DNA of 64,000 nucleotides from Mycobacterium sp. E2479 (GTDB lineage: Bacteria > Actinomycetota > Actinomycetes > Mycobacteriales > Mycobacteriaceae): NCBI RefSeq assembly GCF_001667925.1, contig NZ_LZJR01000076.1, positions 1-64,000 of the forward strand, read 5' to 3'. Position numbers and translations under genes: made by a program. Below are positions 9,926 through 19,130 of the stretch, in pieces. Numbering within the stretch: the first letter of the stretch is position 1; each line of letters opens with the position of its first letter. The notes under the pieces are model-generated. The model was not told the DNA's origin. It saw nothing but the letters and a program-made list of their open reading frames with translations, and made no database searches.

Positions 9926-12082
9926 ATGACTGAACTCGCGCCGTCGCTGATCGAGCTCGCCCGCAGATACGGCATCGCGACGGACTACGAGGACTGGACA
10001 GGCCGGCGGGTGCGGGTTTCCGATGCCACGTTGAAGGCCGTGTTGAGTTCGCTCGGCGTCGCGGCCGACACCGAGCAGGAGCGTAACGTCGCGCTGACCG
10101 CGAAGTTGCGGTCGCACTGGGCACGCCGGCTGCCGGCTACCATCGTCGGGCGTACCGGCGAGCCGATCCGGTTCTGGGCGCACGTCACCCACGGCGATCC
10201 CGCCGAGGTGTGGTTGCAGCTCGAAGACGGCACCGTGCGCACCGGCGTCGAACAGGTCGACAACTTCACCCCGCCCTTCGACTTGGACGGCCGCTGGGTC
10301 GGCGAGGCCAGCTTCCTGCTGCCCTCCGGCCTGCCGCTGGGCTATCACCGGGTACACCTGCGCTCCGGCGACGCCGAGGCCAGCACCGCGCTGATCGTGA
10401 CGCCGGACTGGCTCGGGCTACCGGAGCGGCTCGGCGCCCGGCGCGCGTGGGGCCTGGCCGCCCAGCTTTACAGCGTGCGGTCACGACAGTCCTGGGGTGT
10501 CGGCGATCTGACCGACCTGACCGACCTGGCGGTGTGGTCGGCAGCGCGCCACGGTGCTGACTATCTTTTGGTCAATCCCTTGCACGCGGCGGCCCCGACC
10601 AAGCCGATGGAGCCTTCGCCGTACCTGCCGACATCGCGGCGCTTCGTCAACCCGCTTTATCTTCGCGTCGAGGCGATTCCCGAATTCGCTGACCTGGGCA
10701 AGCGCAGCCGGGTCCGCCGGCTGCGCTCCGAGGTTCAGCAGCTCGCGGGTCGTGTCGATGCCATCGACCGCGACAGCTCATGGGTGGCGAAGCGGGCGGC
10801 ACTCAAGCTGCTGCACCAAGAACCGCGGTCGGCGGGACGGGAGCTGTCCTACGCCGCGTTCCGCGACCGGGAGGGCCGCGCGCTGGACGACTTCGCCACC
10901 TGGTGCGCGCTGGCCGAAAAGTATGGCACCGACTGGCATTGTTGGCCCGAGGCCCTACAGCACCCGGATGCGTCCGGGGTCGCGGACTTCGTCAAAAAGC
11001 ATTCGGACACAGTCGATTTCCACCGTTGGCTGCAATGGCAACTCGACGAGCAACTTGCTGCGGCGCAGTCGCAGGCGATCCGGGCCGGTATGTCGTTGGG
11101 CATCATGCATGACCTGGCCGTCGGGGTGCATCCCAATGGCGCCGACGCCTGGGCGCTGCAGGACGTGATGGCGCTGGGCGTGACCGCGGGCGCGCCGCCG
11201 GACGAGTTCAATCAACTCGGCCAGGACTGGTCCCAGCCGCCGTGGCGCCCAGATCGGTTGGACGAGCACGAGTATCGGCCCTTTCGTGCGCTCATCCGTG
11301 CGGTGCTGCGGCATGCCGGTGGGGTGCGCATCGACCACATCATCGGGTTGTTCCGGCTCTGGTGGATCCCGCGAGGCAATCCACCCACCGAAGGCACTTA
11401 CGTTCGGTACGACCACGAGGCCATGATCGGCATCGTCGCGCTGGAAGCGCACCGGGCCGGCGCGGTCATCGTCGGCGAGGATCTCGGCACGGTCGAGCCG
11501 TGGGTGCGTGACTATTTGTTGTTGCGGGGGTTGCTGGGCACCTCGATCCTCTGGTTCGAGTTGGACCGCGACGGTAACGGCGGCCCACTGCCGGCCGAGC
11601 GCTGGCGCGAATACTGCCTATCCTCGGTCACCACCCACGATCTGCCTCCCACCGCCGGCTATCTGGCGGGTGACCATGTGCGGCTACGCGATTCGCTGGA
11701 TCTACTGACCCGTCCCGTTGAAGAGGAGCTCGAGTCCGACCGCACCGAGCTGGCGGCGTGGATGGCCGAGCTGCGCCGCGTCGGATTGCTCGAGGACGGC
11801 GACGAAGAACCCGAGCGGGTCGTGGTGGCCCTCTACCGCTACCTGGGCAGGACGCCGTCACGGTTGCTGGGCGTGGCGCTGACCGACGCCGTCGGTGACC
11901 GCCGAACCCAGAATCAGCCCGGCACCACCGACGAATACCCGAACTGGCGGGTGCCGCTGACCGGCCCCGACGGACGCGCGGTGCTGCTCGAGGACGTGTT
12001 CACCGATCGCCGCACCGCCACACTCGCCGAAGCCGTGCGTGGCGCGATCGCGCCCGTCGCCGCCGAAAGCGCGGCCCGCTAG
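9926..12082 (+). CDS. malQ: 4-alpha-glucanotransferase (amylomaltase)
   Basis: A 718-residue GH77 enzyme that transfers alpha-1,4-glucan segments between maltooligosaccharides in glycogen/maltose metabolism. The catalytic nucleophile is the Asp of GGVRIDHIIGLFR (about residue 470). The acid/base is the Glu of VIVGEDLGTVEPW (about 517). The third carboxylate is the Asp of SSVTTHDLPPTAGY. An N-terminal extension of about 150 residues is usual for the bacterial MalQ type. In M. tuberculosis malQ (Rv1781c) also lies next to eccB5, which supports both calls. It is cytoplasmic. Confidence 0.96.
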   Translation: MTELAPSLIELARRYGIATDYEDWTGRRVRVSDATLKAVLSSLGVAADTEQERNVALTAKLRSHWARRLPATIVGRTGEPIRFWAHVTHGDPAEVWLQLEDGTVRTGVEQVDNFTPPFDLDGRWVGEASFLLPSGLPLGYHRVHLRSGDAEASTALIVTPDWLGLPERLGARRAWGLAAQLYSVRSRQSWGVGDLTDLTDLAVWSAARHGADYLLVNPLHAAAPTKPMEPSPYLPTSRRFVNPLYLRVEAIPEFADLGKRSRVRRLRSEVQQLAGRVDAIDRDSSWVAKRAALKLLHQEPRSAGRELSYAAFRDREGRALDDFATWCALAEKYGTDWHCWPEALQHPDASGVADFVKKHSDTVDFHRWLQWQLDEQLAAAQSQAIRAGMSLGIMHDLAVGVHPNGADAWALQDVMALGVTAGAPPDEFNQLGQDWSQPPWRPDRLDEHEYRPFRALIRAVLRHAGGVRIDHIIGLFRLWWIPRGNPPTEGTYVRYDHEAMIGIVALEAHRAGAVIVGEDLGTVEPWVRDYLLLRGLLGTSILWFELDRDGNGGPLPAERWREYCLSSVTTHDLPPTAGYLAGDHVRLRDSLDLLTRPVEEELESDRTELAAWMAELRRVGLLEDGDEEPERVVVALYRYLGRTPSRLLGVALTDAVGDRRTQNQPGTTDEYPNWRVPLTGPDGRAVLLEDVFTDRRTATLAEAVRGAIAPVAAESAAR

Positions 12083-12117
12083 TCGTCCCGGCTCGGGCCT
12101 TGTTAGCTTCGAAAACC

Positions 12118-12993
12118 ATGAAGGTCTCAGTCGTGGCCCCGGTCGGCGACGGTGTCACCGCGGACCCCGACTGGATGGTGGCCTTCGCCCGTCACCTCGA
12201 AGCTTGCGGGTTCGAATCGATCGTCGCTGTCGAGCACACCGTGTTGCTCACCCGCTACGACAGTGTGTACCCCTACGACAATTCGGGACGCGTCGGCTTG
12301 GCGCCGGACTGCCCGATCCCGGATCCGCTTGACCTGCTTGCATTTCTGGCCGGACACACGACCCGTCTGGGGCTGGCCACCGGCGTGCTGGTCCTGCCCA
12401 ACCACCACCCCGTGGTGCTGGCCAAGCGGGCCGCCACCGTCGACGCCCTGTCGGGCGGCAGACTTCGCTTGTGTGTGGGTGTGGGCTGGCTGAAGGAGGA
12501 GCTGGCCGCCTGCGATGTGGACTTCGAGAGCCGGGGTCGCCGAGCGGACGAGCAGCTGGCCGTGATGCGGGAATTGTGGGCGCAGAGACCTGAGGGGGCG
12601 TCCTTCACAGGCGAATTCTTCAAATTTGAGAACGTCATGTGCTACCCGAAACCGGCGGAGCGCCTTCAGATTCACATCGGCGGGCACAGCCGAGCCGCCG
12701 CACGCCGTGCAGGACGCCTTGGCGACGGCTTCCAGCCACTGGGGGTGAGCGGGCCCCGGCTCGCGTCGCTGATCGCACTCATGCGCGACGAGGCATCTTC
12801 GGCGGACCGGGATCCGACGGCGCTCGAGGTGTCACTGGGCCACTCGGTCACCAAGATCGATGCCGAGCGCGCGGCAACCCTTCTCGATCAGGGCGCCGAC
12901 CGACTGGTGCTGGCCATGCCGCCAACCACCGATATCGAGCACGCGAAGGACCTGTTGTCGGCGTGTGCGCAACGGCTGTCCTTGACCTCATGA
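12118..12993 (+). CDS. LLM-class F420-dependent oxidoreductase
   Basis: A 291-residue luciferase-like TIM-barrel protein. Segments such as GLATGVLVLPNHHPVVLAKR, DALSGGRLRLCVGVGWLKEE and QIHIGGHSRAAARRAGRLGDGF are typical of F420-dependent class LLM enzymes, which are abundant in mycobacteria and use cofactor F420 for hydride transfer. The start ATG at 12118 was preferred over an upstream codon at 12100 because it gives the usual N-terminus (MKVSVVAPVG). The substrate is unknown. The stop overlaps the next gene by ATGA, so the two are probably co-translated. Confidence 0.88.
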   Translation: MKVSVVAPVGDGVTADPDWMVAFARHLEACGFESIVAVEHTVLLTRYDSVYPYDNSGRVGLAPDCPIPDPLDLLAFLAGHTTRLGLATGVLVLPNHHPVVLAKRAATVDALSGGRLRLCVGVGWLKEELAACDVDFESRGRRADEQLAVMRELWAQRPEGASFTGEFFKFENVMCYPKPAERLQIHIGGHSRAAARRAGRLGDGFQPLGVSGPRLASLIALMRDEASSADRDPTALEVSLGHSVTKIDAERAATLLDQGADRLVLAMPPTTDIEHAKDLLSACAQRLSLTS

Positions 12994-13460
12994 CGCTTTC
13001 GCCCGAACAACGGGTCGCGCTGGGCGATCTGGTGCACCGGTACGCCGCCTACGTCGATGACCATGAATTCACCGCTGTCGCAGGGCTTTTCACTGCCGAG
13101 GCCGAGCTGGTGGTGCCGGCCCCGCCGGCCGATCTGCGGCCAACCCAGTCCCATCGCGGTCGGCAGTCCATCACCGCCGCGGTCGCCACCGTCGCCGCGG
13201 TCACCCGCACCGAGCACGCGATCATCGGCGAGGTGTACGACGCGGCCGCGCGTCCGGGTACCGCCCACGGGCGGATCGCGGCCATCGCGCACCACTGGAA
13301 CGAGCGCGACGGCGAGTTGGTGGACGTGGCCTGGCACCTGCGCTACGACGACGAATATCTGTTGACCGACGCGGGCTGGCGGATCAGCCGCCGGGTGTTG
13401 ACGGTCAACGCGATCGAGACCCGCCCGGTGCGTCGCCTGTTGCCTCGCGACACCACTTAG
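12990..13460 (+). CDS. SnoaL-like (NTF2-fold) protein
   Basis: A 156-residue protein with the NTF2/SnoaL_4 pattern: an N-terminal helix LGDLVHRYAAYVDDHEFTAV, then FTAEAEL, and a C-terminal strand region ending DAGWRISRRVLTVNAIE. Members are small isomerases, dehydratases or ring-hydroxylase beta-like subunits. The ATG overlaps the stop of the LLM gene (ATGA). This coupling suggests it acts on the product of that oxidoreductase, but the reaction cannot be read from sequence. Confidence 0.8.
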   Translation: MTLSPEQRVALGDLVHRYAAYVDDHEFTAVAGLFTAEAELVVPAPPADLRPTQSHRGRQSITAAVATVAAVTRTEHAIIGEVYDAAARPGTAHGRIAAIAHHWNERDGELVDVAWHLRYDDEYLLTDAGWRISRRVLTVNAIETRPVRRLLPRDTT

Positions 13461-13643
13461 CCGCGACTGCCAGGAGTTTGTGACAAAATCCACAGCGATC
13501 GGCAAGGAACCGAGTTTGCGGCGGCATTCGGGCGATCTGGAGGCAGTTGCGGCCATGGCCATCCGCGCTTCGCCAAGTCCTGCCCGCTGGCAACTGTTGC
13601 CGGCGAACACTCGGCCAAATCGGGGTGCGCCACGGCCCTTTTT

Positions 13644-13659
13644 TCCAACCTTGTTTGGA
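13644..13659. promoter_or_regulatory. Inverted repeat TCCAA-N6-TTGGA
   Basis: A 5-bp-arm palindrome lies in an unusually AT-rich patch about 35 bp before the GTG of the molybdopterin oxidoreductase. It could be an operator or part of the promoter. No cognate regulator can be named. Confidence 0.3.
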
Positions 13660-13692
13660 TTTATTCAGGTGTTTTCGTGTATTTTCGAGCCC

Positions 13693-15498
13693 GTGACGCA
13701 GGCCGAAAGCAAGCAGGTTGATCCGGAGGGGAATGGCTCAGTCTCGACGTTGGCGGTCGGCACGCCGCTGACGTCCGACCCGGACTACCGCAGCGAGATA
13801 CACACCGCCGAAGACACCATCGACGTGGAGCATTACGGCGGCGGCTTCGATCTCACCAGGCGGGCTACCGCCCCGAAGCTGCGCGTGGGCCGGGACCGCT
13901 GGTTCAACCTGCTGTGGTTGATCCCCATCGGCTTTGCCGTGCTGATCGCCGGCATCGCGGTAGGCAAAGGCCTGCACAACGTGCCGGCGGTGCAGTCGTT
14001 CATCCACCGCTATCCCGGGTCGGACAGTGCCGGCATCCCCCCCGGCCTGCCGGCGTGGATCGGCTGGACGCACTTCTTCAACCTGTTCATGATGATGTTC
14101 ATCATCAGGACGGGGATCCAGATTCTCTGCGACCATCCCCGGCTTTACTTCAGCCGCAACGCCACCCCCGGCAAGGACGAGTGGCTGCGGGTGGGACCGC
14201 CGGTCCCGGATGACGAACTGTGGACCGCCAACGCCGACACCGTCGCCCTGCCCCCGCAGCTGGGGTTGCCCGGCTTCCGGCACTCCATCGGGTTGGCCCG
14301 GTGGTGGCATCTGGGTGTCGACGTGTTGTGGCTGGTCAATGGGGCAGTCTTCTACGTGCTGTTGTTCGCCACCGGTCAATGGCGCCACATCGTGCCGATG
14401 AGCTGGGATGTCTTTCCCAACGCGGCGTCGGTGGCCATTCAGTACCTGTCGCTGGACTGGCCAACCGACAATGGCTGGGTCGCGTACAACGGCCTGCAGC
14501 TGTTGTCCTACTTCACCACCGTCTTCATCGCCGCCCCGGCCGCGCTGATCACCGGCCTCGGCATGTCGCCGGCGCTCTCACAGCGCGTGCACTGGCTGAG
14601 CAAACGCCTGAGCATTCAGCACGCGCGTTCCCTGCATTTCGTGGTGCTGGTGTACTTCCTCTTCTTCATCCTGGTGCACGTGACGATGGTTCTGACGACC
14701 GAGGCCCTGCGGAATCTCAACCACATGTTCGCCGCCCGCGACGACAACAGCTGGATCGGTTTCGGGATCTTCGCCGCGGCCATGGTGCTGACCGCGATCG
14801 CATGGGTTTGGGCCACCCCGTTCACCATCAAGCACCCCCGAGTCGTCCAGCGGGTCGGCTACGCCCTCGTGGGGCCGTTCCAGCGAGTGCTCGAGCGGCT
14901 CGACCCCAAGCCCGGCGCCTTCACCGAAAAGGACATCTCGCCGCACCACTGGCGCAATGGCCGCCTGCCCGAGACCGTCGAATACAAGGAACTCGAGCGT
15001 GACGACTTCAAGGACTGGCGGCTGAAGGTCTACGGGCTGGTCGAGCATCCGATGGAGTTCTCGCTCGAGGACTTGATGGCGCTGCCCTACCACGAGCAGA
15101 TCAGTCAGCACTTCTGCATCCAGGCGTGGTCCGGCGTCGCCAAATGGGGTGGCGTACAGATGAAAACGATCATGGACATCGTCAAACCGCTGCCCGAGGC
15201 GAAATGGGCGGTCTTCTATTCGATGGGTTTGGGGGCGACGGGGGGCATCTACTACAACGCCCATCACATCGGCCAGATGGACCACCACATGACGATGCTG
15301 GCCTACAACATGAACGACCGGCAGCTCCCCTACATGCACGGCAGGCCGCTGCGGCTGCGCAACGAATTGCAGCACGGCTTCAAATTGGTGAAGTGGATCA
15401 AAGGCATCGAATTCGTCGCCGACTACCACGACATCGGCAGCGGTTATGGCGGCTACAGCGAAGACCACAAGTACTTCGGGCGCCACCAAACACTCTGA
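13693..15498 (+). CDS. Molybdopterin-dependent oxidoreductase fused to cytochrome-b-like membrane domain
   Basis: About 601 residues from GTG 13693 (MTQAESKQVDPEGNG). The first 400 residues hold about five hydrophobic helices with paired histidines, resembling a cytochrome b561/FdnI-like haem membrane domain. The last 180 residues are a sulfite-oxidase-type Mo-pterin domain: SQHFCIQAWSGVAKWGGV contains the cysteine expected to bind Mo (about residue 475). This resembles YedY/YedZ (MsrP/MsrQ) joined in one chain, so a periplasmic or membrane reductase is plausible. The open frame extends upstream to 13480 but that part has no coding character. The substrate is unknown. Confidence 0.82.
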   Translation: MTQAESKQVDPEGNGSVSTLAVGTPLTSDPDYRSEIHTAEDTIDVEHYGGGFDLTRRATAPKLRVGRDRWFNLLWLIPIGFAVLIAGIAVGKGLHNVPAVQSFIHRYPGSDSAGIPPGLPAWIGWTHFFNLFMMMFIIRTGIQILCDHPRLYFSRNATPGKDEWLRVGPPVPDDELWTANADTVALPPQLGLPGFRHSIGLARWWHLGVDVLWLVNGAVFYVLLFATGQWRHIVPMSWDVFPNAASVAIQYLSLDWPTDNGWVAYNGLQLLSYFTTVFIAAPAALITGLGMSPALSQRVHWLSKRLSIQHARSLHFVVLVYFLFFILVHVTMVLTTEALRNLNHMFAARDDNSWIGFGIFAAAMVLTAIAWVWATPFTIKHPRVVQRVGYALVGPFQRVLERLDPKPGAFTEKDISPHHWRNGRLPETVEYKELERDDFKDWRLKVYGLVEHPMEFSLEDLMALPYHEQISQHFCIQAWSGVAKWGGVQMKTIMDIVKPLPEAKWAVFYSMGLGATGGIYYNAHHIGQMDHHMTMLAYNMNDRQLPYMHGRPLRLRNELQHGFKLVKWIKGIEFVADYHDIGSGYGGYSEDHKYFGRHQTL

Positions 15499-15528
15499 GC
15501 CGCGGCCGCACGCCACCTCCGCCAAGTC

Positions 15529-15554
15529 GTTTGTCCGAAAGGCGATTTGGGTAG
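15529..15554 (+). promoter_or_regulatory. Candidate SigF promoter
   Basis: GTTT at 15529-15532 is followed by a 16-bp spacer and GGGTAG at 15549-15554. The mycobacterial SigF consensus is GGTTT-N15-17-GGGTAT. The element lies 46 bp before the start of the UsfY-like gene, a family known in the SigF regulon. A SigF-family sigma gene is present at 37839. Confidence 0.65.
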
Positions 15555-15599
15555 CTCTGACACATCGGTGAAACGTATGTGACAGCGGAGGAGAGGCCC

Positions 15600-15872
15600 A
15601 TGAGGCACAGTCCTCACGATCGGACCGCTGAACGGTCAAGGCATCAATCGGCAGCGGCAGCGCGAAAGCCCGGGCTCCTCGTGGTCGCGGTCGCCGCGCT
15701 CGCGTTCGCGGTCTGCGTGACCAATTTCGCCCTTGGCGAGGCCGGCGCGGGTGTTGTTTCCGCCATCATTTCCATGCTCGCGTTCGGGGCCGGCCTGTCC
15801 TGGCTTGCGATGGACGGCAGGCGAATCCGCGATGCCGAGCGGGGTTGGGTGCTTCGTCGACCGGTTCGATGA
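15600..15872 (+). CDS. UsfY-like small membrane protein
   Basis: A 90-residue protein with two transmembrane helices (about residues 25-45 and 50-70), then a basic tail ending GLSWLAMDGRRIRDAERGWV. That tail resembles mycobacterial UsfY, a small stress-associated membrane protein encoded near sigF. The start ATG at 15600 is chosen because a strong GGAGGAGAGG ribosome-binding site sits 3-4 bp upstream. A GTG 21 bp earlier is less likely. A SigF-type promoter precedes it, consistent with stress or stationary-phase expression. The UsfY relationship is from memory and moderate. Confidence 0.65.
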   Translation: MRHSPHDRTAERSRHQSAAAARKPGLLVVAVAALAFAVCVTNFALGEAGAGVVSAIISMLAFGAGLSWLAMDGRRIRDAERGWVLRRPVR

Positions 15873-15883
15873 CGCGGCAGGAA

Positions 15884-16312
15884 CTATCGCAGGGCCGCGA
15901 GGTTGTTGACGGACTTCTGCACATCGGAGCGCAGCACCCTGGCGACCAATCCCCCGACCGGTCCACTGAGTAACCCGCCACCGAGATCGGCGGTGAGGTG
16001 AAACGTCGATCCGGGATGATCGTCGGTCACCGTCATGGCCACGGTGAGGCGAATACCGCCGCGTCCGCGTCCCTGCAGCTCAATCGCTTTGGGCTCATCG
16101 TATTTGGTGACCTTCCAGTGGATGACGTTGCGGAAGCCCTTGACCTTGACGCACGACGAGACACAGGTTCCCTTCTCGATCGTGTCGGGCACCGGCCCCC
16201 GCCATCCGGCGAAAATGGTCATCCACTCGCCGAACCGATCCAGGTCGGACGCCAACTTCCATGCGGCTTCCGGTTCCACCTGCGACGACACCGAGACATC
16301 CACGCGAGCCAA
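15884..16312 (-). CDS. SRPBCC (polyketide cyclase/START-like) family protein
   Basis: A 142-residue single-domain SRPBCC protein. It begins with the usual strand VDVSVSSQVEPEAAWKLASD, followed by LDRFGEWM, and ends with a long C-terminal helix. These proteins have a hydrophobic pocket and bind or modify lipophilic ligands. The start is taken as TTG at 16312 because an AGGAGG site lies 6 bp upstream and translation there yields the standard N-terminus; no ATG fits. It converges with the UsfY-like gene. Its ligand is unknown. Confidence 0.78.
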   Translation of the reverse strand: MARVDVSVSSQVEPEAAWKLASDLDRFGEWMTIFAGWRGPVPDTIEKGTCVSSCVKVKGFRNVIHWKVTKYDEPKAIELQGRGRGGIRLTVAMTVTDDHPGSTFHLTADLGGGLLSGPVGGLVARVLRSDVQKSVNNLAALR

Positions 16313-16419
16313 AATCTTCCTCCTGGCGATCAGAAACGCCGCCACCGGGCGCACCGGCGACACGCACAACCTTGGCTGGGTACCCCGACACCGTCGCGCG
16401 TATTCCTGGACGGGTCCAC

Positions 16420-16977
16420 TCAGGGCCAGGCCTGCTCCAGCTGGTGGGAGACATCGATGATCTGCGCTGCCTGGGACGCAGGCGCGTCGATCTCGGCGGC
16501 GACATAGTGCGCGATGAATCTCCGGATCTCGCCGTCGACACCGGCCAGGATCCGCAGCACCTCGCCGCGAATGGACTTGGACGAGACATTGACGGTGATA
16601 TCGGAAGGCCGCGGTTTGGCGACGTCGACGATCAGCAACAGCGGTTCGGCCGCGCGCGCGGTCGCGCGCAATTGAATGTCCCCGGAGACCACAAAACGCT
16701 GCTTGTCGAGCCACAGGTCGACCAGCAGGTCGATCGAGAGCGGGATGTGGATGACGAAGGTGATGCTGTCGCCCAGCCGACGCGTGACCCGGGGCTCCTG
16801 GATCTTGACGTTGGCACTGACTTTGGCGATTCGGCCGGGCCCCTGCGCAATCGGCTCCATGGCGAACTCGCTTCCGGCGATGTCGGCAAACGCGGCGGCT
16901 ACCCGCTCCGGAGTGACCGCTATCTCGAAGAACCTGCGGCCAAACTCTTCGTAGGTGACATAATCGTGATTCGTCAT
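16420..16977 (-). CDS. Conserved hypothetical protein
   Basis: A 185-residue soluble protein from ATG 16977 (MTNHDYVTYEEFGRRFFEIA), predicted to be alpha/beta with no transmembrane segment or signal peptide. A similar protein seems to exist in other mycobacteria, but I do not recognise a named family. The central region (SIDLLVDLWLDKQRFVVSGD) has the alternating pattern of a lipid-binding beta sheet. It is upstream of and co-oriented with the SRPBCC gene (107-bp gap), so a shared role in handling a lipophilic ligand is possible but unproven. Confidence 0.7.
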   Translation of the reverse strand: MTNHDYVTYEEFGRRFFEIAVTPERVAAAFADIAGSEFAMEPIAQGPGRIAKVSANVKIQEPRVTRRLGDSITFVIHIPLSIDLLVDLWLDKQRFVVSGDIQLRATARAAEPLLLIVDVAKPRPSDITVNVSSKSIRGEVLRILAGVDGEIRRFIAHYVAAEIDAPASQAAQIIDVSHQLEQAWP

Positions 16978-17203
16978 AGGCTTATACCGTCTCATGTCGC
17001 CTGCCGGAACGGTCGCTGATCTGCCCGCGTCGCACGAATCCCGCGGCAGATCCCGTCTCCTCGGAGCAGCAAACCCGATCGATGCCCGGCGGGCGATCTG
17101 CGGCGATGCGGGGGCGGTGTGAAGCGCATCACAGGAGAGGCGCTTCGATTCGATGTGCCGGGCGGTCGCCTGCAAGGCTTGACGGTGGAGGTGTTTTCAG
17201 CTC

Positions 17204-19030
17204 ATGCCCGAGGAAGTAACTGAACAAAGCGCGGGCCTGGCGGGGGTGCTCATCTGGCTCGGTGGCGGACATCGGCGCGAGCTGAGTGAGCGGCACGAAC
17301 GGTCAACCCACGCCGTCGCCGGCGCGGTCGCGTTGTTGGGGGCGGTGCTGGCCTGGCTGATCGCGACCCTGGCGATCGGCGGGTCGGTTCGCTGGCCGCT
17401 GCCGGCCATCGTGCCGCTCACCCTCGTCTTCGGCCTGCTCGTCGGCGCCGTCACCCGCGGCACCATCCCGGGACCCGAACGGGGCCGCTCCGGTGTGGCG
17501 GGACGCGCCGCGGTGGCGGCGACGGTGGGCGTCGTCGTCGGTGAACTCGCGGCAATGGTCATTCTTTCCAGCTCGATCGACCATCGTCTCGACCAACGAG
17601 CGTTGCGCAACGCCGAATCGGTCCCCGCTGTCGCGCAGGCATCCGCGTCCCTGCAGCAATCCAGGACTGCCCGCTCCGAGCTCGACGGCGCGGTCGCGCA
17701 GGCCCGTGACCGCCAGGACAAGGCCCTGGTCGTCGCCCGCTGCGAGTACCACCCCACGCCTGGTTGCCCACAAACCCAAATCACCGGTGATCCCGGGGCC
17801 GGGCCGGAAACACGCACGGCCAACCAGCTTCTCGCCGATGCGCAGCACGAATTGGACACCGCGCTGGCGATGCGGGACAGCCGCGCGCCAGCCCTGGACG
17901 CCGCGATTTCGCGAGAGGAGCTAGCGCTGCGCGACGCGCGGGACGGTGTCGTGGCGGATGCGGGCCGCGGCCTGGGTGCACGCTGGGTCGCGTTGAACGA
18001 CCTCACTTCCGCCGATGCCGGGGCAATGACCCTGCGGCTGGTGACGCTCGCGCTGTGCGTGCTGCTCTACCTGACGCCCCTGATCCTAAGTTTGTGGCGC
18101 GGTGAGACAACCCACGATCGCCGGGCCACTTCCCGCGCCGAGCGCGAACGCGCCGAACTCGACGCGGACACCGCCATCGCGCTCAAGCGCGCCGAGGTGC
18201 GCCGCGAGGCCGAAATCCTCTGGGCCGAGCACCAATTGACGCAGGCGCGACTCGCCGTCGAGGCGCAGATCGAGATCGACCGCGAGCGACAACGCCGCCG
18301 GGTTTCCGACGCTTTGGACGCTGCGGCGCACGCGCGGTCGCACCGAGCCCTCGAGCCGGACGACGATGACGTGTATCTGCCGATCGCCGCCGAAGCCGAG
18401 GCGGCCAGCCGGGCGATCACCCAACTGCCCGCCCCGGACGCGGCCGCAGGACCCGCCGTCGCCCAGAACCCCGATGTTCCGGAGAACCTGCCCGCTCCCC
18501 TGTCGCCGGCCGGCAAAGTCGAACCTCACGAGGAACAGAATGCCCCGTTGATCCCGTCGATCCCGGACGCCACCAAGGCGGCGGCCCGCTGGATTCGGCC
18601 GCTGGTACCGCCGTTCGTGGCGAAGGTGATCGACACGACCACTTCGCCACTGCGCAGCGCCCGCCAGGTGTTCGAAGGCATCCTCGAAGAAAGCGAAGAG
18701 ATCACGTTCACGCTCAAGCGCACCCGCAAGGTGGCGGTCAACTCCGAGGCCTCGGACACCCAGCTGTCTGGGCAACCCCCGCACGCCGAAACCGATTCGC
18801 CACCAAGCGAGTTCGTCACCTCGTCGCGTCAAGAGCCCGGCCGTCGAGCACGCCGACAGGTGACGGGTCGCCATACCCAGTCGTCCTTGCCGCGCTGGTC
18901 CGGGGACGATGGGGGCCGGTTGTCGGTGGAATCCGCGGACGGCGGCCCTCGGCATGCGCTGACGAAGCGCGACGGGCCGCCCGAACTGGATGCGCCCGAC
19001 GGCCCGCCTCAGCTGCCGCCGCCGAAATAG
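17204..19030 (+). CDS. DUF4407-like membrane protein with coiled coil
   Basis: A 608-residue protein. Three or four hydrophobic helices lie near residues 38-60, 65-85 and 105-125. A helical region with Arg/Glu-rich heptads follows (about 140-270), another helix sits near 280-300 with the signature LYLTPLILSLWRGETTHDR, and a long charged coiled coil runs to about residue 390. The C-terminal 200 residues are Pro/Ala-rich and probably disordered. The LWRGETTHDR segment and layout fit the DUF4407 family of unknown function. There is one frame and no sign of decay. It may be a membrane scaffold. Confidence 0.75.
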   Translation: MPEEVTEQSAGLAGVLIWLGGGHRRELSERHERSTHAVAGAVALLGAVLAWLIATLAIGGSVRWPLPAIVPLTLVFGLLVGAVTRGTIPGPERGRSGVAGRAAVAATVGVVVGELAAMVILSSSIDHRLDQRALRNAESVPAVAQASASLQQSRTARSELDGAVAQARDRQDKALVVARCEYHPTPGCPQTQITGDPGAGPETRTANQLLADAQHELDTALAMRDSRAPALDAAISREELALRDARDGVVADAGRGLGARWVALNDLTSADAGAMTLRLVTLALCVLLYLTPLILSLWRGETTHDRRATSRAERERAELDADTAIALKRAEVRREAEILWAEHQLTQARLAVEAQIEIDRERQRRRVSDALDAAAHARSHRALEPDDDDVYLPIAAEAEAASRAITQLPAPDAAAGPAVAQNPDVPENLPAPLSPAGKVEPHEEQNAPLIPSIPDATKAAARWIRPLVPPFVAKVIDTTTSPLRSARQVFEGILEESEEITFTLKRTRKVAVNSEASDTQLSGQPPHAETDSPPSEFVTSSRQEPGRRARRQVTGRHTQSSLPRWSGDDGGRLSVESADGGPRHALTKRDGPPELDAPDGPPQLPPPK

Positions 19031-19130
19031 CTGCCGCCGTTCGAAATCGAACCGGGTCGATGGTGTTGTAGTTGGTGGCGGCCGGGTTTACCCCTCGAAA
19101 GCTCGGCCGCCCCAACGCCTTGGCGCACCC

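Noticed and set aside
12639..12989. N-terminal extension of the SnoaL-like protein
   Set aside because: It lies inside the LLM oxidoreductase in another frame; ATG 12990 with ATGA overlap is the natural start.
13480..13692. N-terminal extension of the molybdopterin oxidoreductase
   Set aside because: The extra 71 codons have no family similarity and include an AT-rich promoter-like patch; GTG 13693 gives a reasonable start.
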